Assembly (NCBI GenBank): GCA_051653685.1 | Contig: JBOFWQ010000134.1 | Coordinates: 1-19,995, forward strand | From: Faucicola sp937889485 | GTDB taxonomy: Bacteria; Pseudomonadota; Gammaproteobacteria; Pseudomonadales; Moraxellaceae | Length of the DNA stretch: 19,995 nucleotides | Reading direction: 5' to 3' | Position numbers and translations under genes: made by a program | Shown here: piece by piece, positions 6,788 to 14,606 of the stretch | How the letters are laid out: the number at the start of each line of letters is the position of its first letter | How positions within the stretch are numbered: position 1 is the first letter of the stretch | The notes under the pieces: generated by a model | Databases searched by the model: none | Seen by the model: the letters and a program-made list of their open reading frames with translations, nothing else | Told to the model about the DNA's origin: nothing

Positions 6788-7738
6788 CTATTTTGTACCC
6801 GCGTTTTTATCCATACGCGCCAGCATCAATTTTGAAATCACCAGCACAATAAAGGTAATAATAAACAACAAGAACCCTAAATGTAACAATGACGATTGGT
6901 GTAGACCCTCAGACTCGGCAAACTCATTTGCCAATGCCGAAGTAATTGACACACCCGATTGAAATAGACTTGGGCTAATATTATAGGCATTACCAATTAC
7001 AAACGTGACCGCCATAGTTTCGCCAAGCGCACGCCCAAGCCCCAAGATAATACCGCCCACTACCCCAGCCTTGGTATAAGGTAGCACCACATAACGCATC
7101 ACTTCCCACGTGGTAGAACCAAGCCCATACGCCGATTCTTTGAGCATTTGCGGCGTAATAGAAAACACATCACGCATCACCGAAGCAATAAACGGGATAA
7201 TCATAATCGCAAGAATCAAACTTGCTGTAAACAAGCCAATGCCCATTGGCGCACCTTGGAATAAGCGCCCAATATAAGGCACATCGCCCAAGTGATCAAT
7301 TAACCAAGGCTGAATGTTTTCTGAAAACCACGGCGCAAACACAAAAAAACCCCACATACCATAAATAATGGAAGGAATACCTGCCAAAAGTTCAATGGCA
7401 ATACCTAAGGGGCGTTTCAAAAAATTGGGACAAAGCTCAGTCAAAAACATCGCAATACCAAAACTCACGGGCACCGCGACCAAAATCGCGATAATCGAAG
7501 TAATCAGAGTGCCATAAATGGGTGCCAAAGCCCCATACACGTCCATACCAGTGTCCCAATCTTTACTGGTATAAAAATTAATGCCAAATGCTTTAATACT
7601 TGGTAGCGCCCCATAAAGTAACGACACCAATATACCGCCCAATAACAATAGTACAATCACCGCAAAAAAACGTGTCGCATTGACGAAGAGCCAATCTAAG
7701 CGTTGTTGCTTTGCGAGTTTTGCGTGTAAATCTGACAT
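6788..7738 (-). CDS. pstC: Phosphate ABC transporter permease PstC
   Basis: 316-residue partner permease of PstA. It has a short basic N-terminus, a first helix at about 22-45 (FFAVIVLLLLGGILVSLLYGAL), the PstC segment FGINFYTSKDWDTGMDVYGALAPIYGTLITS, and an EAA loop reading LKESAYGLGSTTWEVMRYVVLP. Further family stretches are GLGRALGETMAVTFVIGN and the final helix before LARMD. Length is normal. It follows the terminator-like hairpin after pstS, so its transcription probably depends on read-through from the pstS promoter. The Shine-Dalgarno (GGG shortly before the ATG) is weak. Confidence 0.96.
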   Translation of the reverse strand: MSDLHAKLAKQQRLDWLFVNATRFFAVIVLLLLGGILVSLLYGALPSIKAFGINFYTSKDWDTGMDVYGALAPIYGTLITSIIAILVAVPVSFGIAMFLTELCPNFLKRPLGIAIELLAGIPSIIYGMWGFFVFAPWFSENIQPWLIDHLGDVPYIGRLFQGAPMGIGLFTASLILAIMIIPFIASVMRDVFSITPQMLKESAYGLGSTTWEVMRYVVLPYTKAGVVGGIILGLGRALGETMAVTFVIGNAYNISPSLFQSGVSITSALANEFAESEGLHQSSLLHLGFLLFIITFIVLVISKLMLARMDKNAGTK

Positions 7739-7786
7739 AAGAACCCAGCCATCAAATAAATGTTAGTTTAATTGCCCAATAAATTT

Positions 7787-7828
7787 AAAAAAAAACGTAG
7801 AGCATTCAATCATATATTGCTCTACGTT
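7787..7828 (-). terminator. Strong hairpin with T9 between pstS and pstC
   Basis: An 11-bp perfect stem (AACGTAGAGCA at 7794-7804, TGCTCTACGTT at 7818-7828) with a 13-base loop is followed on the minus strand by nine T's. It has all marks of an intrinsic terminator inside the pst operon, 49 bases after the pstS stop. Partial read-through would give abundant PstS and less PstCAB. Confidence 0.88.
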
Positions 7829-7876
7829 CATTTGATCATGCATAACCCTTTTTATTTTTAGATCTTATCGAGGTTA

Positions 7877-9016
7877 CTATTTTGTCGCAGATGCTGCAGT
7901 AGCCGTTGCCTCAAACAGTGGCTTGCCATCTTTGCCCACCACCTCATTCCAGCTAGCACGGAAAATTGCTTTGCTTTCTGCTGAGAAAGGTACAAAGTCC
8001 AAGCTTTTTGCGGCTTCATCCCCACCTGTATATGCCCAGTCAAAGAATTTTAACGTGTTTTTCACATTTTCTGGATTGGTTGGGTTTTTATGCACCAAAA
8101 TAAAGGTAGCCGCAGAGATGGGCCAAGCATTGGCATCGGCTTGGTTGGTCAACACAATATTAAACCCTGGGGTGTTTTTCCAGTCGGCATTACCGGCTGC
8201 TGCAAAGCTTTCTGCAGATGGTTGCACAAAGTTACCCGCCGCATTTTTAAGCTGGGTATGCGCCATGTTGTTTTGTTTGGCATACGCGTATTCTACATAG
8301 CCAATCGAGTTTTTGGCGCGCGTTACGTTGCTTGCCACGCCTTCGTTACCTTTACCACCCGCGCCTGTAGCAGCGGTTGGCCATTTGATGGATTTATCAA
8401 CGCCAGGGCCTGCTTTCCACTCAGGTGATACTGCCCCTAAATAACTGGTGAAGTTAAAAGTGGTACCCGAACCATCTGAGCGAAAGATAGTGGTAATTGG
8501 GGCATCAGGCAGTGTAACGCCTGGGTTTAGGGCAGTAATGGCAGCATCGTTCCACTTGGTGATTTTACCCAAATAGATATTGGCAAGCGTTGTGCCGTCT
8601 AATTTTAGTTGACCAGGCTGCACGCCATCAATATTGACGACAGGTACCACACCACCAATCACAGTTGGAAACTGAATCAAACCGCTTTTGTCCAATTCTT
8701 CTTTACTCAAAGGCGCATCAGAGGCACCAAAGTCGACAGTGTTGGCTTGAATCTGCTTAATACCGCCTGATGAGCCAATAGATTGGTAGTTAACTTGTCC
8801 ACCGGTTGTTGACTTAAACTGTCCTGCCCATTTGGCATAAATAGGCTGTGGAAAAGAAGCCCCTGCACCTGTGATGGTGAAGGCTGCGTTTTTATCGCTA
8901 CCTGCGCTTGCGCTGCTGGCTGCTGCGCCGCTTTCTGCTTTGTCTGCAGGTTTGTTGCCACAAGCGGTCAATGCTAATGTCGATGCTACGATAATACTTA
9001 ATAATGAATAACGCAT
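7877..9016 (-). CDS. pstS: Phosphate-binding lipoprotein PstS
   Basis: 379-residue periplasmic phosphate receptor. Residues 1-19 form a lipoprotein signal with lipobox ALTAC (Cys19), followed by an Ala/Ser-rich linker to about 45. Phosphate-binding segments of the family are all present: GAGASFPQPIY near 50-60, GSSGGIKQI near 81-89, FGASDAPL near 96-103, and RSDGSGTTFNF near 179-189. The ATG has AGGAG seven bases upstream. E. coli PstS is a soluble periplasmic protein of about 346 residues; here it is membrane-anchored, a variant known from other bacteria. The gene is first in the pst operon, behind a Pho box and a leader of roughly 180 bases. Confidence 0.97.
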   Translation of the reverse strand: MRYSLLSIIVASTLALTACGNKPADKAESGAAASSASAGSDKNAAFTITGAGASFPQPIYAKWAGQFKSTTGGQVNYQSIGSSGGIKQIQANTVDFGASDAPLSKEELDKSGLIQFPTVIGGVVPVVNIDGVQPGQLKLDGTTLANIYLGKITKWNDAAITALNPGVTLPDAPITTIFRSDGSGTTFNFTSYLGAVSPEWKAGPGVDKSIKWPTAATGAGGKGNEGVASNVTRAKNSIGYVEYAYAKQNNMAHTQLKNAAGNFVQPSAESFAAAGNADWKNTPGFNIVLTNQADANAWPISAATFILVHKNPTNPENVKNTLKFFDWAYTGGDEAAKSLDFVPFSAESKAIFRASWNEVVGKDGKPLFEATATAASATK

Positions 9017-9132
9017 GGCTGGCTCCTAAAAAATTTGTCACAAAACTGGTTGATATATAAAGACTCGTTGGCAATGTTGGGGTAGCGCTTGGTGTATTTT
9101 GACCCCGTTCCATTCATGTGCTTTAATACCTA

Positions 9133-9177
9133 CCAACTTGTAAGGTGAGTTGGCGGGCATAGGGCTTTATGCCCAAC
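9133..9177 (-). promoter_or_regulatory. Structured pstS leader with two competing stems
   Basis: In the predicted pstS 5' leader (minus strand), GGGCATA (9168-9174) and TATGCCC (9155-9161 on the plus strand as GGGCATA) make a 7-bp hairpin with a 6-base loop. It can be extended by GTT/AAC past a 3-base bulge. The CCAACT on the 3' side can instead pair with AGTTGG further downstream (9133-9138 with 9148-9153). The two folds use the same CCAAC bases and exclude one another. There is no T-run, so this is not a simple terminator. A regulatory role is inference. Confidence 0.4.
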
Positions 9178-9203
9178 GGTTAATTGTGTTTGTATGAAAA
9201 TTG

Positions 9204-9242
9204 TGTATATGATTGCAGACAAATATGACAATATCATGACAA
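9204..9242 (-). promoter_or_regulatory. Pho box and -10 element of pstS
   Basis: On the minus strand two exact TTGTCAT units (plus-strand ATGACAA at 9225-9231 and 9236-9242) are separated by 4 bases, giving the 11-base period of a Pho box. It matches 14 of 18 positions of CTGTCATAAAACTGTCAT. TTGTCA of the second unit (9226-9231) lies 16 bases from TATACA (9204-9209), a plausible -10, as expected for PhoB-activated promoters. Transcription should start near 9197. Confidence 0.85.
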
Positions 9243-9423
9243 AGTACTCAGATAACTGCCACCATGCTTGCTTAATGCTTTATTTTATCAAATAGCATTG
9301 GGGTGAAATAGTCCAAGGTGCGCGCCACTATCGTCCTCACCCTTTAATTTTATCGCAGTTGGGCGCTAAACTACAACCTTTAACCGCTATCCACCAAAAA
9401 TTTAGTGGCTTTAGTGACTAAGG
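9243..9423. other. Non-coding spacer between the pstS promoter and the aldehyde dehydrogenase gene
   Basis: I see no gene here. An imperfect foldable element lies at 9301-9342: outer arms GGGTGA and TCACCC enclose a small GTG/CAC stem around CGCGC, with TTTAATTTT after it on the plus strand. A second possible stem is AATGCT/AGCATT around 9271-9297. Close to the dehydrogenase stop, CCAC/GTGG arms (9391-9408) could form a weak stem. None is a clear terminator. Confidence 0.4.
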
Positions 9424-10854
9424 TTAGCCCACGACTTTTTTGATGAGACCCAATTTGCCATCCTGATAAGGGGGATACCGTAGCGGTACATCAATCAAAG
9501 TGCTTTTATTGAGTATCGCTTTGGCATGACTAAAGGTATAAAAGCTAAATTGCCCGTGGTAATTACCCATGCCACTTGCCCCTACCCCGCCAAAGGGCAG
9601 CTTGTTATTGGTTAGGTGTAATAAGGTATCATTGATACAGCCACCGCCAAATGATATTTCTGCCAATATTTTTTCTTGCGTGGCTTTATGCTTGCTAAAT
9701 AAATACAGGGCTAAAGGTTTATCTCGCTCGTTGATCTGTTCAATCACCGTTTCAATGCGCTCAAACGTCATCAGCGGTAGGACTGCCCCAAATATTTCTT
9801 CTTGCATCACAGGGCTATCCCAGTTGACACCCTCTAGGACAGTTGGGCTAATTTGCCATGTGTCATCATTGTAGCGACCGCCCACCACGGCTTCACCATC
9901 TTTCAAAAACTCTTTGACCCGCAAATAATGACGCTGGCTAATCATTTTGGGATAGTCAGGATTTTTGAGTACCTCATCGCCATAAAATTGCCGCACGGCC
10001 TCTTGTAATGCCTCAATGAGGGCGGCTTTCACCGTGTGATGTACTAGCAAATAGTCAGGTGCAACACAGGTCTGCCCGCTGTTAAGCGATTTGCCCCACA
10101 TGATACGTTTGGCGGCTTGCTTGATATCTGCACTGGCATCTACAATGCACGGGCTTTTACCGCCTAGCTCGAGGGTCACGGGGGTCAAATATTGGCTGGC
10201 AGCTTGCATGACAATTTTGCCAACTTTGCTACTTCCCGTAAAAAAAATATAATCAAACGCATGACCCAGCAATGCCTGATTGACTGCCACGCCGCCTTCA
10301 ATCACCGCAAAATAATGGGGGTCAAAATAGTCATGCACCATTTGCGCAATGACCGCTGAGGTGTGGGGTGCTAGCTCTGATGGTTTTAATACCACGGTAT
10401 TGCCTGCCGCAATAGCGCCCACTATGGGAGAAAGCGACAACTGAAACGGATAGTTCCAAGGGGCGATGTTGAGCACCATGCCATAGGGCTCGTATACAAT
10501 CATACTTTTTGCAGGAAACTGTAGCAGCGAACTATCAACCGCTTTGTTTGCCATCAATTTGGTAAGATTTTTTTGCATAAAGCCAATTTCTTCAAGTACC
10601 AAGGCGATTTCGCTTAGATAACTTTCTGTCTTGGACTTGTTCAAATCTTGTTTGAGGGCGGCTTCAATTTTGGGCTCATATGCCAAAATAGCCTCTTTTA
10701 GCCGTTGCAACTGCTGGTTACGAAAGTGTTGCGGGCGGGTGGCATGGGTTTTAAAAAACGCGCGCTGGTTGTTTAATAATGTGGGGATTTGCGCAATTAT
10801 TGCCTCAGTTGAGGGCGTGACAAGCTTAGTCGCAATGAATTGATGACTGTTCAT
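9424..10854 (-). CDS. NAD(P)-dependent aldehyde dehydrogenase, class-3-like
   Basis: 476-residue cytoplasmic aldehyde dehydrogenase that should oxidise an aldehyde to its acid using NAD(P)+. Motifs from residue 1 at ATG 10854 are the PWNYP block near 132-136, FTGSSKVGK near 205-213 (coenzyme binding), Glu229 in LELGGKSP (general base), catalytic Cys263 in NSGQTCVAPDY, and PFGGVGASGMGNYHG near the C-terminus. The short N-terminus, overall length and RYPPY..GKLGLIKK ending resemble ALDH3-type and coniferyl or fatty aldehyde dehydrogenases. The substrate cannot be told from sequence alone. ATG 10854, with AAGGAAG five bases upstream, is preferred over the ATG at 10890, which has no ribosome binding site. 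A 150-base gap separates it from crcB, so it may have its own promoter, though I could not pick one out. Confidence 0.93.
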   Translation of the reverse strand: MNSHQFIATKLVTPSTEAIIAQIPTLLNNQRAFFKTHATRPQHFRNQQLQRLKEAILAYEPKIEAALKQDLNKSKTESYLSEIALVLEEIGFMQKNLTKLMANKAVDSSLLQFPAKSMIVYEPYGMVLNIAPWNYPFQLSLSPIVGAIAAGNTVVLKPSELAPHTSAVIAQMVHDYFDPHYFAVIEGGVAVNQALLGHAFDYIFFTGSSKVGKIVMQAASQYLTPVTLELGGKSPCIVDASADIKQAAKRIMWGKSLNSGQTCVAPDYLLVHHTVKAALIEALQEAVRQFYGDEVLKNPDYPKMISQRHYLRVKEFLKDGEAVVGGRYNDDTWQISPTVLEGVNWDSPVMQEEIFGAVLPLMTFERIETVIEQINERDKPLALYLFSKHKATQEKILAEISFGGGCINDTLLHLTNNKLPFGGVGASGMGNYHGQFSFYTFSHAKAILNKSTLIDVPLRYPPYQDGKLGLIKKVVG

Positions 10855-10982
10855 ACCAGCTTCCTTTTTGGTTGATAATGCGGTGTGCATAATGGGTGGG
10901 CTTGTTATTGTGCGCAGGACACAAGCGTAACAAAATATTGGGGATTGGCACTGTTGTTTTTTTACTATTTTTGGTCAGGGGA

Positions 10983-11004
10983 TGTCATAGTTAGAAAAAT
11001 GACA
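10983..11004. repeat. Inverted repeat directly after the crcB stop
   Basis: TGTCAT (10983-10988) and ATGACA (10999-11004) form 6-base arms around a 10-base loop immediately downstream of the crcB TAG. There is no T-run on the minus strand, so it is either a weak 3'-end structure or an operator-like site upstream of the dehydrogenase gene. Confidence 0.35.
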
Positions 11005-11373
11005 CTAGAGATTTGGTAGCAGTAGTTTAAGCCCATAAAATCCAATAGCCGTGGCAAGCAAGGTCATACAGACATGACAAACAATTAAAAAAAACCCTTG
11101 CCAAAGTTTACCTGCCATCAGTAATCCCAGTACTTCTGCACTAAATGTACTAAATGTGGTCAAACCGCCCAAAAATCCTGTCATGATAAATAGACGTAGC
11201 GAAGGCGACAACTTAGGCGCCATCACCAGCGCAGCGCCCATTAATAAACCGCCAATCAGATTGGCAAATAGCGTGCCATAAGGCAGCCATGCATGCCAAG
11301 TGTTAAAGCGTGTCAGCAAGGCGCGAAGTATTGCACCCAACGCTGCGCCAACCCCAACCCATAACCATTGCAT
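11005..11373 (-). CDS. crcB: Fluoride ion channel CrcB/Fluc
   Basis: 122-residue membrane protein with four predicted helices, the size of a Fluc fluoride channel subunit; Fluc works as a dual-topology dimer that expels fluoride. Recognisable features are GALLRALLTR-like GAILRALLTR near 13-22, the conserved Asn38 in TLFANLIGG, and the signature GFLGGLTTFSTFSAE near 66-80 containing the two channel phenylalanines (F74, F77). GAGG lies six bases before the ATG. It follows tsaD by 39 bases and is probably cotranscribed with it. The gap is too short for a fluoride riboswitch. Confidence 0.95.
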   Translation of the reverse strand: MQWLWVGVGAALGAILRALLTRFNTWHAWLPYGTLFANLIGGLLMGAALVMAPKLSPSLRLFIMTGFLGGLTTFSTFSAEVLGLLMAGKLWQGFFLIVCHVCMTLLATAIGFYGLKLLLPNL

Positions 11374-11412
11374 ACTCGCCTCATCACAAAGATTGCATTG
11401 CGTCTGCTGCCT

Positions 11413-12459
11413 CTACAAGGCAGGCAAGCTCGTCATATCCCAACGTGGCAAACAGCTTACCGCCAAATCATCGTGTTGCCCCGCAGCCAGCCGCTGCCAC
11501 CCTGCAAACGCAATCATAGCACCATTATCCGTACACAGCGCAGGTGGCGCATAATGCACAGTGGCACTCATCTTAATCAAGGCATCCGCAAGCGATTGGC
11601 GTAGCTGCTGATTGGCGCTTACCCCGCCTGCAATGACCAAACGCTTCATGCCTGTTTGCTGCAATGCTTTCACGCATTTTTTGACCAACGTGTCCACCAC
11701 GGCGTGCTGAAAACTTGCCGCAATGTCGGCACGGGTTTGGGCATCGGCAGGGTTATTAATATCGGTGGCGTGGTCTTTAATAAGGTTGTGTACCGCCGTT
11801 TTCATACCGCTAAACGAAAAATCCAGCCCCCTACCCAACATTGGGCGCGGTAAAGCGTAGGCAAGTGGATTGCCTGTTTGTGCCAGTTTAGCAATATTAG
11901 GGCCACCTGGGTACGGCAAATCCAGCATTTTGGCGGCTTTGTCAAAACATTCACCTGCCGCATCATCAATAGACTCACCCAAAATATGGTATTGCCCAAT
12001 GCCTTCTACCGCCACCAACATGGTATGCCCACCTGACACCAACAATGCCACAAAAGGAAAATCTGGCGGATTTTGCCCCAATAAAGGAGCCAGCAAATGC
12101 CCTTCCATGTGGTGAACACCAATGGCAGGGATATCTAGCGCCAGCGCAAGGCTACGCCCAAATAATGCCCCTGTCATCAATGCTCCCACCAATCCTGGGC
12201 CTTTGGTAAAAGCAATGGCATCAATGTCGGTTTTTTTGAGGTGACATTCTGCTAATAGCTGCGTTAATAACGGTACCAATTTGCGGATATGATCACGACT
12301 AGCAAGCTCGGGCACCACGCCACCATACGTGGCATGGAGCGCAATTTGGCTGTACAGTACTTGACCAACCAGCCCTTGGTTCGCTTGATGACGCTGGTTA
12401 CTATCAAAAATAGCCAATCCTGTTTCGTCGCAGGAGGTCTCTAGTCCAAGCACACGCAT
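11413..12459 (-). CDS. tsaD: tRNA N6-threonylcarbamoyladenosine transferase TsaD
   Basis: 348-residue universal protein (Kae1/TsaD) that, with TsaB and TsaE, transfers the threonylcarbamoyl group to A37 of ANN-decoding tRNAs. The family start MRVLGLETSCDETG is intact. The metal-binding HMEGH lies near 117-121 and VSGGHTMLV near 137-145, with VIAGGVSANQ.LR near the C-terminus. ATG 12459, with AAAGGA seven bases upstream, gives exactly the conserved N-terminus. The frame extends six codons further to a TTG at 12477, which is unlikely to be used. Length matches E. coli TsaD (337) closely. Essential housekeeping gene in a minus-strand run ending in crcB. Confidence 0.97.
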   Translation of the reverse strand: MRVLGLETSCDETGLAIFDSNQRHQANQGLVGQVLYSQIALHATYGGVVPELASRDHIRKLVPLLTQLLAECHLKKTDIDAIAFTKGPGLVGALMTGALFGRSLALALDIPAIGVHHMEGHLLAPLLGQNPPDFPFVALLVSGGHTMLVAVEGIGQYHILGESIDDAAGECFDKAAKMLDLPYPGGPNIAKLAQTGNPLAYALPRPMLGRGLDFSFSGMKTAVHNLIKDHATDINNPADAQTRADIAASFQHAVVDTLVKKCVKALQQTGMKRLVIAGGVSANQQLRQSLADALIKMSATVHYAPPALCTDNGAMIAFAGWQRLAAGQHDDLAVSCLPRWDMTSLPAL

Positions 12460-12503
12460 GGGTATTCCTTTCAACAATGGGGGTAAGTTGGTTTGGTATT
12501 AGC

Positions 12504-12524
12504 AATAACCCCAATCGGGTTATT
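12504..12524. other. Stem-loop overlapping the lipoprotein stop codon
   Basis: AATAACCC (12504-12511) and GGGTTATT (12517-12524) make an 8-bp stem with a 5-base loop, including the stop codon of the upstream lipoprotein gene. The T-run (six T's) is on the plus-strand side, where no gene is transcribed into it. In the minus direction GCTAATACC follows, so it is more likely an mRNA structure than a terminator of this operon. Confidence 0.4.
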
Positions 12525-13068
12525 TTTTGGCGTCATTGATGATTTTGACGGGGATGGTGAGTCCCTTGGCAAATGGCTCGGCAAACACATAAGTATGCTC
12601 ACTGGGCGCAACTTGTGAGGTGGTATGAATAATAAATGCGCTATCTTTGCCCGCCGTTAGCTCATGTGACAAATAAGCCGTCCCTACTTGGTCTAATACT
12701 TTGGATAAAATTTCATTGACTGCCATACCCACTGTTAGGTTGTATCTTGACGTGACATTATCCACATGATACATCTGCGCATACGCCTTAACAGGCTCAC
12801 TATCAAGGGCAAAGGGGTAATTAAATTGTTGCTTATCAACAGGCTTGACGCCGGAGTCAACCAACGTCCAATTCATCACAATCGGCGTGGTAGGTGTAGG
12901 GTTACTCTCGGCTTTACCGACCATGGGCGCTGAAGACGCCGAGGCACTGCCACTAGCTGGCTGGCTGGCTATAGCAGCCTTGGCGTTTGGGTCTTTTTGG
13001 GCGGGTTGACACGCTACCACCGCAAAACCCAACATACCCATCGTTATCAAGGATATTACGTTGTTCAT
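12520..13068 (-). CDS. Unrecognised lipoprotein between hisM and tsaD
   Basis: 182-residue predicted lipoprotein I do not recognise. Residues 1-20 are a lipoprotein signal with AVVAC (Cys20), followed by a low-complexity Ala/Ser/Pro/Thr linker to about 60. The remaining 120 residues form a globular-looking domain (start MNWTLVDSGVKPVDKQQF, end GLTIPVKIINDAKK) without cysteines or a catalytic motif I know. AAGGAG lies five bases before ATG 13068; a GTG two codons upstream in the same frame overlaps that Shine-Dalgarno and is rejected. It is 50 bases after hisM and 60 before tsaD, so cotranscription with the permease genes is plausible. A role in the amino-acid transporter or in the envelope is only inference from position. 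Confidence 0.8.
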   Translation of the reverse strand: MNNVISLITMGMLGFAVVACQPAQKDPNAKAAIASQPASGSASASSAPMVGKAESNPTPTTPIVMNWTLVDSGVKPVDKQQFNYPFALDSEPVKAYAQMYHVDNVTSRYNLTVGMAVNEILSKVLDQVGTAYLSHELTAGKDSAFIIHTTSQVAPSEHTYVFAEPFAKGLTIPVKIINDAKK

Positions 13069-13118
13069 CCTCACTCCTTGCCAAAGCTATCGTTTTGTCT
13101 ATTTTTTTGTATTTTCAC

Positions 13119-13844
13119 TTAAACCGCTGCTTTCACCTCATGCATGGGTTTATAAGATAAGTGGCGATTGATTCGTTTTTCAATCAACCTAAAAGTACCA
13201 ATAAAAAACCATGACAGCAACAAATATAAGATACCTGACGCAAAAAACAATTCAAACACCGTATAGGTTTTGGACATAATGGTTGTTGCCACCCCTGTGA
13301 TATCCATCAAGGTAATGGTCGATGCCAGCGCGCTGCCTTTAAGCATAAAAATAACCTCATTGCCATAAGCAGGCAACATGATGCCAAACGCGCGTGGAAA
13401 AATAATGCGGGTGAGTTTTTGGCGATAAGACATACCAATCGCATCGGCGGCCTCATTCTCTCCTTTTGGAATTGACTTAATCGCACCGCGAATAATTTCA
13501 GCAATATAAGCGGCGGTATTAAGTGTAAACGCAATAATAGCACACCAAAATGGGCTAGACAAAACACCCGATTTCCAAAGCACCGACTCGGTAATCCAGC
13601 TAAACTGTGACAACCCATAATAAATCAAAAAGATTTGCACCAATAAAGGACTGCCCCGAAAAAAGAAAATATACGCAAATGGTAGCGCTTGCACCCACCA
13701 TTTTTTGGACAATCGCGCCAAAGCTAGTGGCACCGCCAGCATAAACCCTAAAAACCCAGACAACAGCACCAACTCGATGGTTACCACACCGCCTTGTAGC
13801 AGCTTTGGGATACTATCAATAATTACTTGCCAATTCCAGTTCAT
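13119..13844 (-). CDS. hisM: Polar/basic amino-acid ABC transporter permease, HisM type
   Basis: 241-residue inner-membrane permease of the His/Glu/Gln/Arg/opine family. It has an N-terminal GGVVTIELVLLSGFLGFMLAVPLALAR segment, FRGSPLLVQIFLIYYGL near 64-80, and the EAA loop GENEAADAIGMSYRQKLTRIIFP (near 138-160) that docks on the ATPase. RGSPLLVQ with an extended middle loop (FSWITESVLWKSG) is typical of HisM/ArtM. GGGGA precedes the ATG by seven bases. It is ten bases after hisQ and forms a heterodimer with it. The substrate assignment within the basic or polar amino-acid group is inference, as is the gene symbol. Confidence 0.85.
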   Translation of the reverse strand: MNWNWQVIIDSIPKLLQGGVVTIELVLLSGFLGFMLAVPLALARLSKKWWVQALPFAYIFFFRGSPLLVQIFLIYYGLSQFSWITESVLWKSGVLSSPFWCAIIAFTLNTAAYIAEIIRGAIKSIPKGENEAADAIGMSYRQKLTRIIFPRAFGIMLPAYGNEVIFMLKGSALASTITLMDITGVATTIMSKTYTVFELFFASGILYLLLSWFFIGTFRLIEKRINRHLSYKPMHEVKAAV

Positions 13845-13854
13845 TGATGATCCC

Positions 13855-14574
13855 CTATTTTACCATACCGATTTTTTGTAAACGCTTTGCATAACGTTCA
13901 GCAGGGTTATTCACCCACTCAAGCCACATAATCACGCCCGTGATAATCACTGTCAAACTCAAATACAATAATGCCGCCGCCATATAAAACGTAAAAGGAC
14001 TTTGCGTTGACGTTGCCGCGGTTTTGGCGTGGCGCATGATATCTTCAAGACCCACCACCGATACCAATGCCGTGTCTTTAAGGAGCACCAAAAATAAATT
14101 ACCCAAACCTGGCAAGGCAATGCGCCATACTTGTGGCAAGGTAATCCGCCATAAAATCTGAAATTTTTTCATACCAATGGCTTCGGCTGCCTCTGCCTGA
14201 CCTTTGGGAATTTCTTGAAATGCCATACGAAAGGTTTCGGTGGCATACGCCCCGAAGGCTACCGATAATGCCGTCACCCCTGCCCAAAAAGGACTGACAT
14301 CAACGTAACCGCCATTACCAAATTTTGATAATAACGCACCCAGCACCATGGAGCCGCCAAAATAAATAAACATGACCGATAATAGTTCTGGAATGCCGCG
14401 GATAATGGTAGTATACGCCGTGGCAATGGCATTAAAGACTTTAAAACGCGACATCTTAGCGGTTGCACCAAGCAGCCCCAAGACTAGACCAAATACCAAG
14501 CTTGTCAATGCCAGTTTAATGGTTACCCATGCACCGCTTAACAATAATTGCCCAAAACCTTGTAAATCTAACAC
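13855..14574 (-). CDS. hisQ: Polar/basic amino-acid ABC transporter permease, HisQ type
   Basis: 239-residue permease partner of the downstream gene. It shows the GAWVTIKLALTSLVFGLVLGLLGA first helix, IIRGIPELLSVMFIYFGG near 58-75 (RGIPELL is characteristic of HisQ/ArtQ), and the EAA loop GQAEAAEAIGMKKFQILWRITLP. The C-terminal LTVIITGVIMWLEWVNNPAERYAKR is also typical. It starts with GTG at 14574; AAGG lies about ten bases upstream, and no in-frame ATG is available near the conserved N-terminus. It stands about 200 bases downstream of the last binding-protein gene, beyond a terminator. Confidence 0.86.
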   Translation of the reverse strand: MLDLQGFGQLLLSGAWVTIKLALTSLVFGLVLGLLGATAKMSRFKVFNAIATAYTTIIRGIPELLSVMFIYFGGSMVLGALLSKFGNGGYVDVSPFWAGVTALSVAFGAYATETFRMAFQEIPKGQAEAAEAIGMKKFQILWRITLPQVWRIALPGLGNLFLVLLKDTALVSVVGLEDIMRHAKTAATSTQSPFTFYMAAALLYLSLTVIITGVIMWLEWVNNPAERYAKRLQKIGMVK

Positions 14575-14606
14575 AATATGCTTACCTTGTTAGTTGACCC
14601 TTTAGC

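Noticed and set aside
8898..9113. Minus-strand open frame over the pstS start and leader
   Set aside because: It overlaps the pstS signal peptide in another frame, and its translation has no family character or convincing start.
11374..11412. Fluoride riboswitch upstream of crcB
   Set aside because: Only 39 bases separate tsaD and crcB, too short for the pseudoknotted fluoride aptamer, and no aptamer-like sequence is visible.
12504..12524. Intrinsic terminator after the unknown lipoprotein
   Set aside because: The T-run is on the plus-strand side, whereas transcription runs on the minus strand, so it was kept only as a stem-loop.
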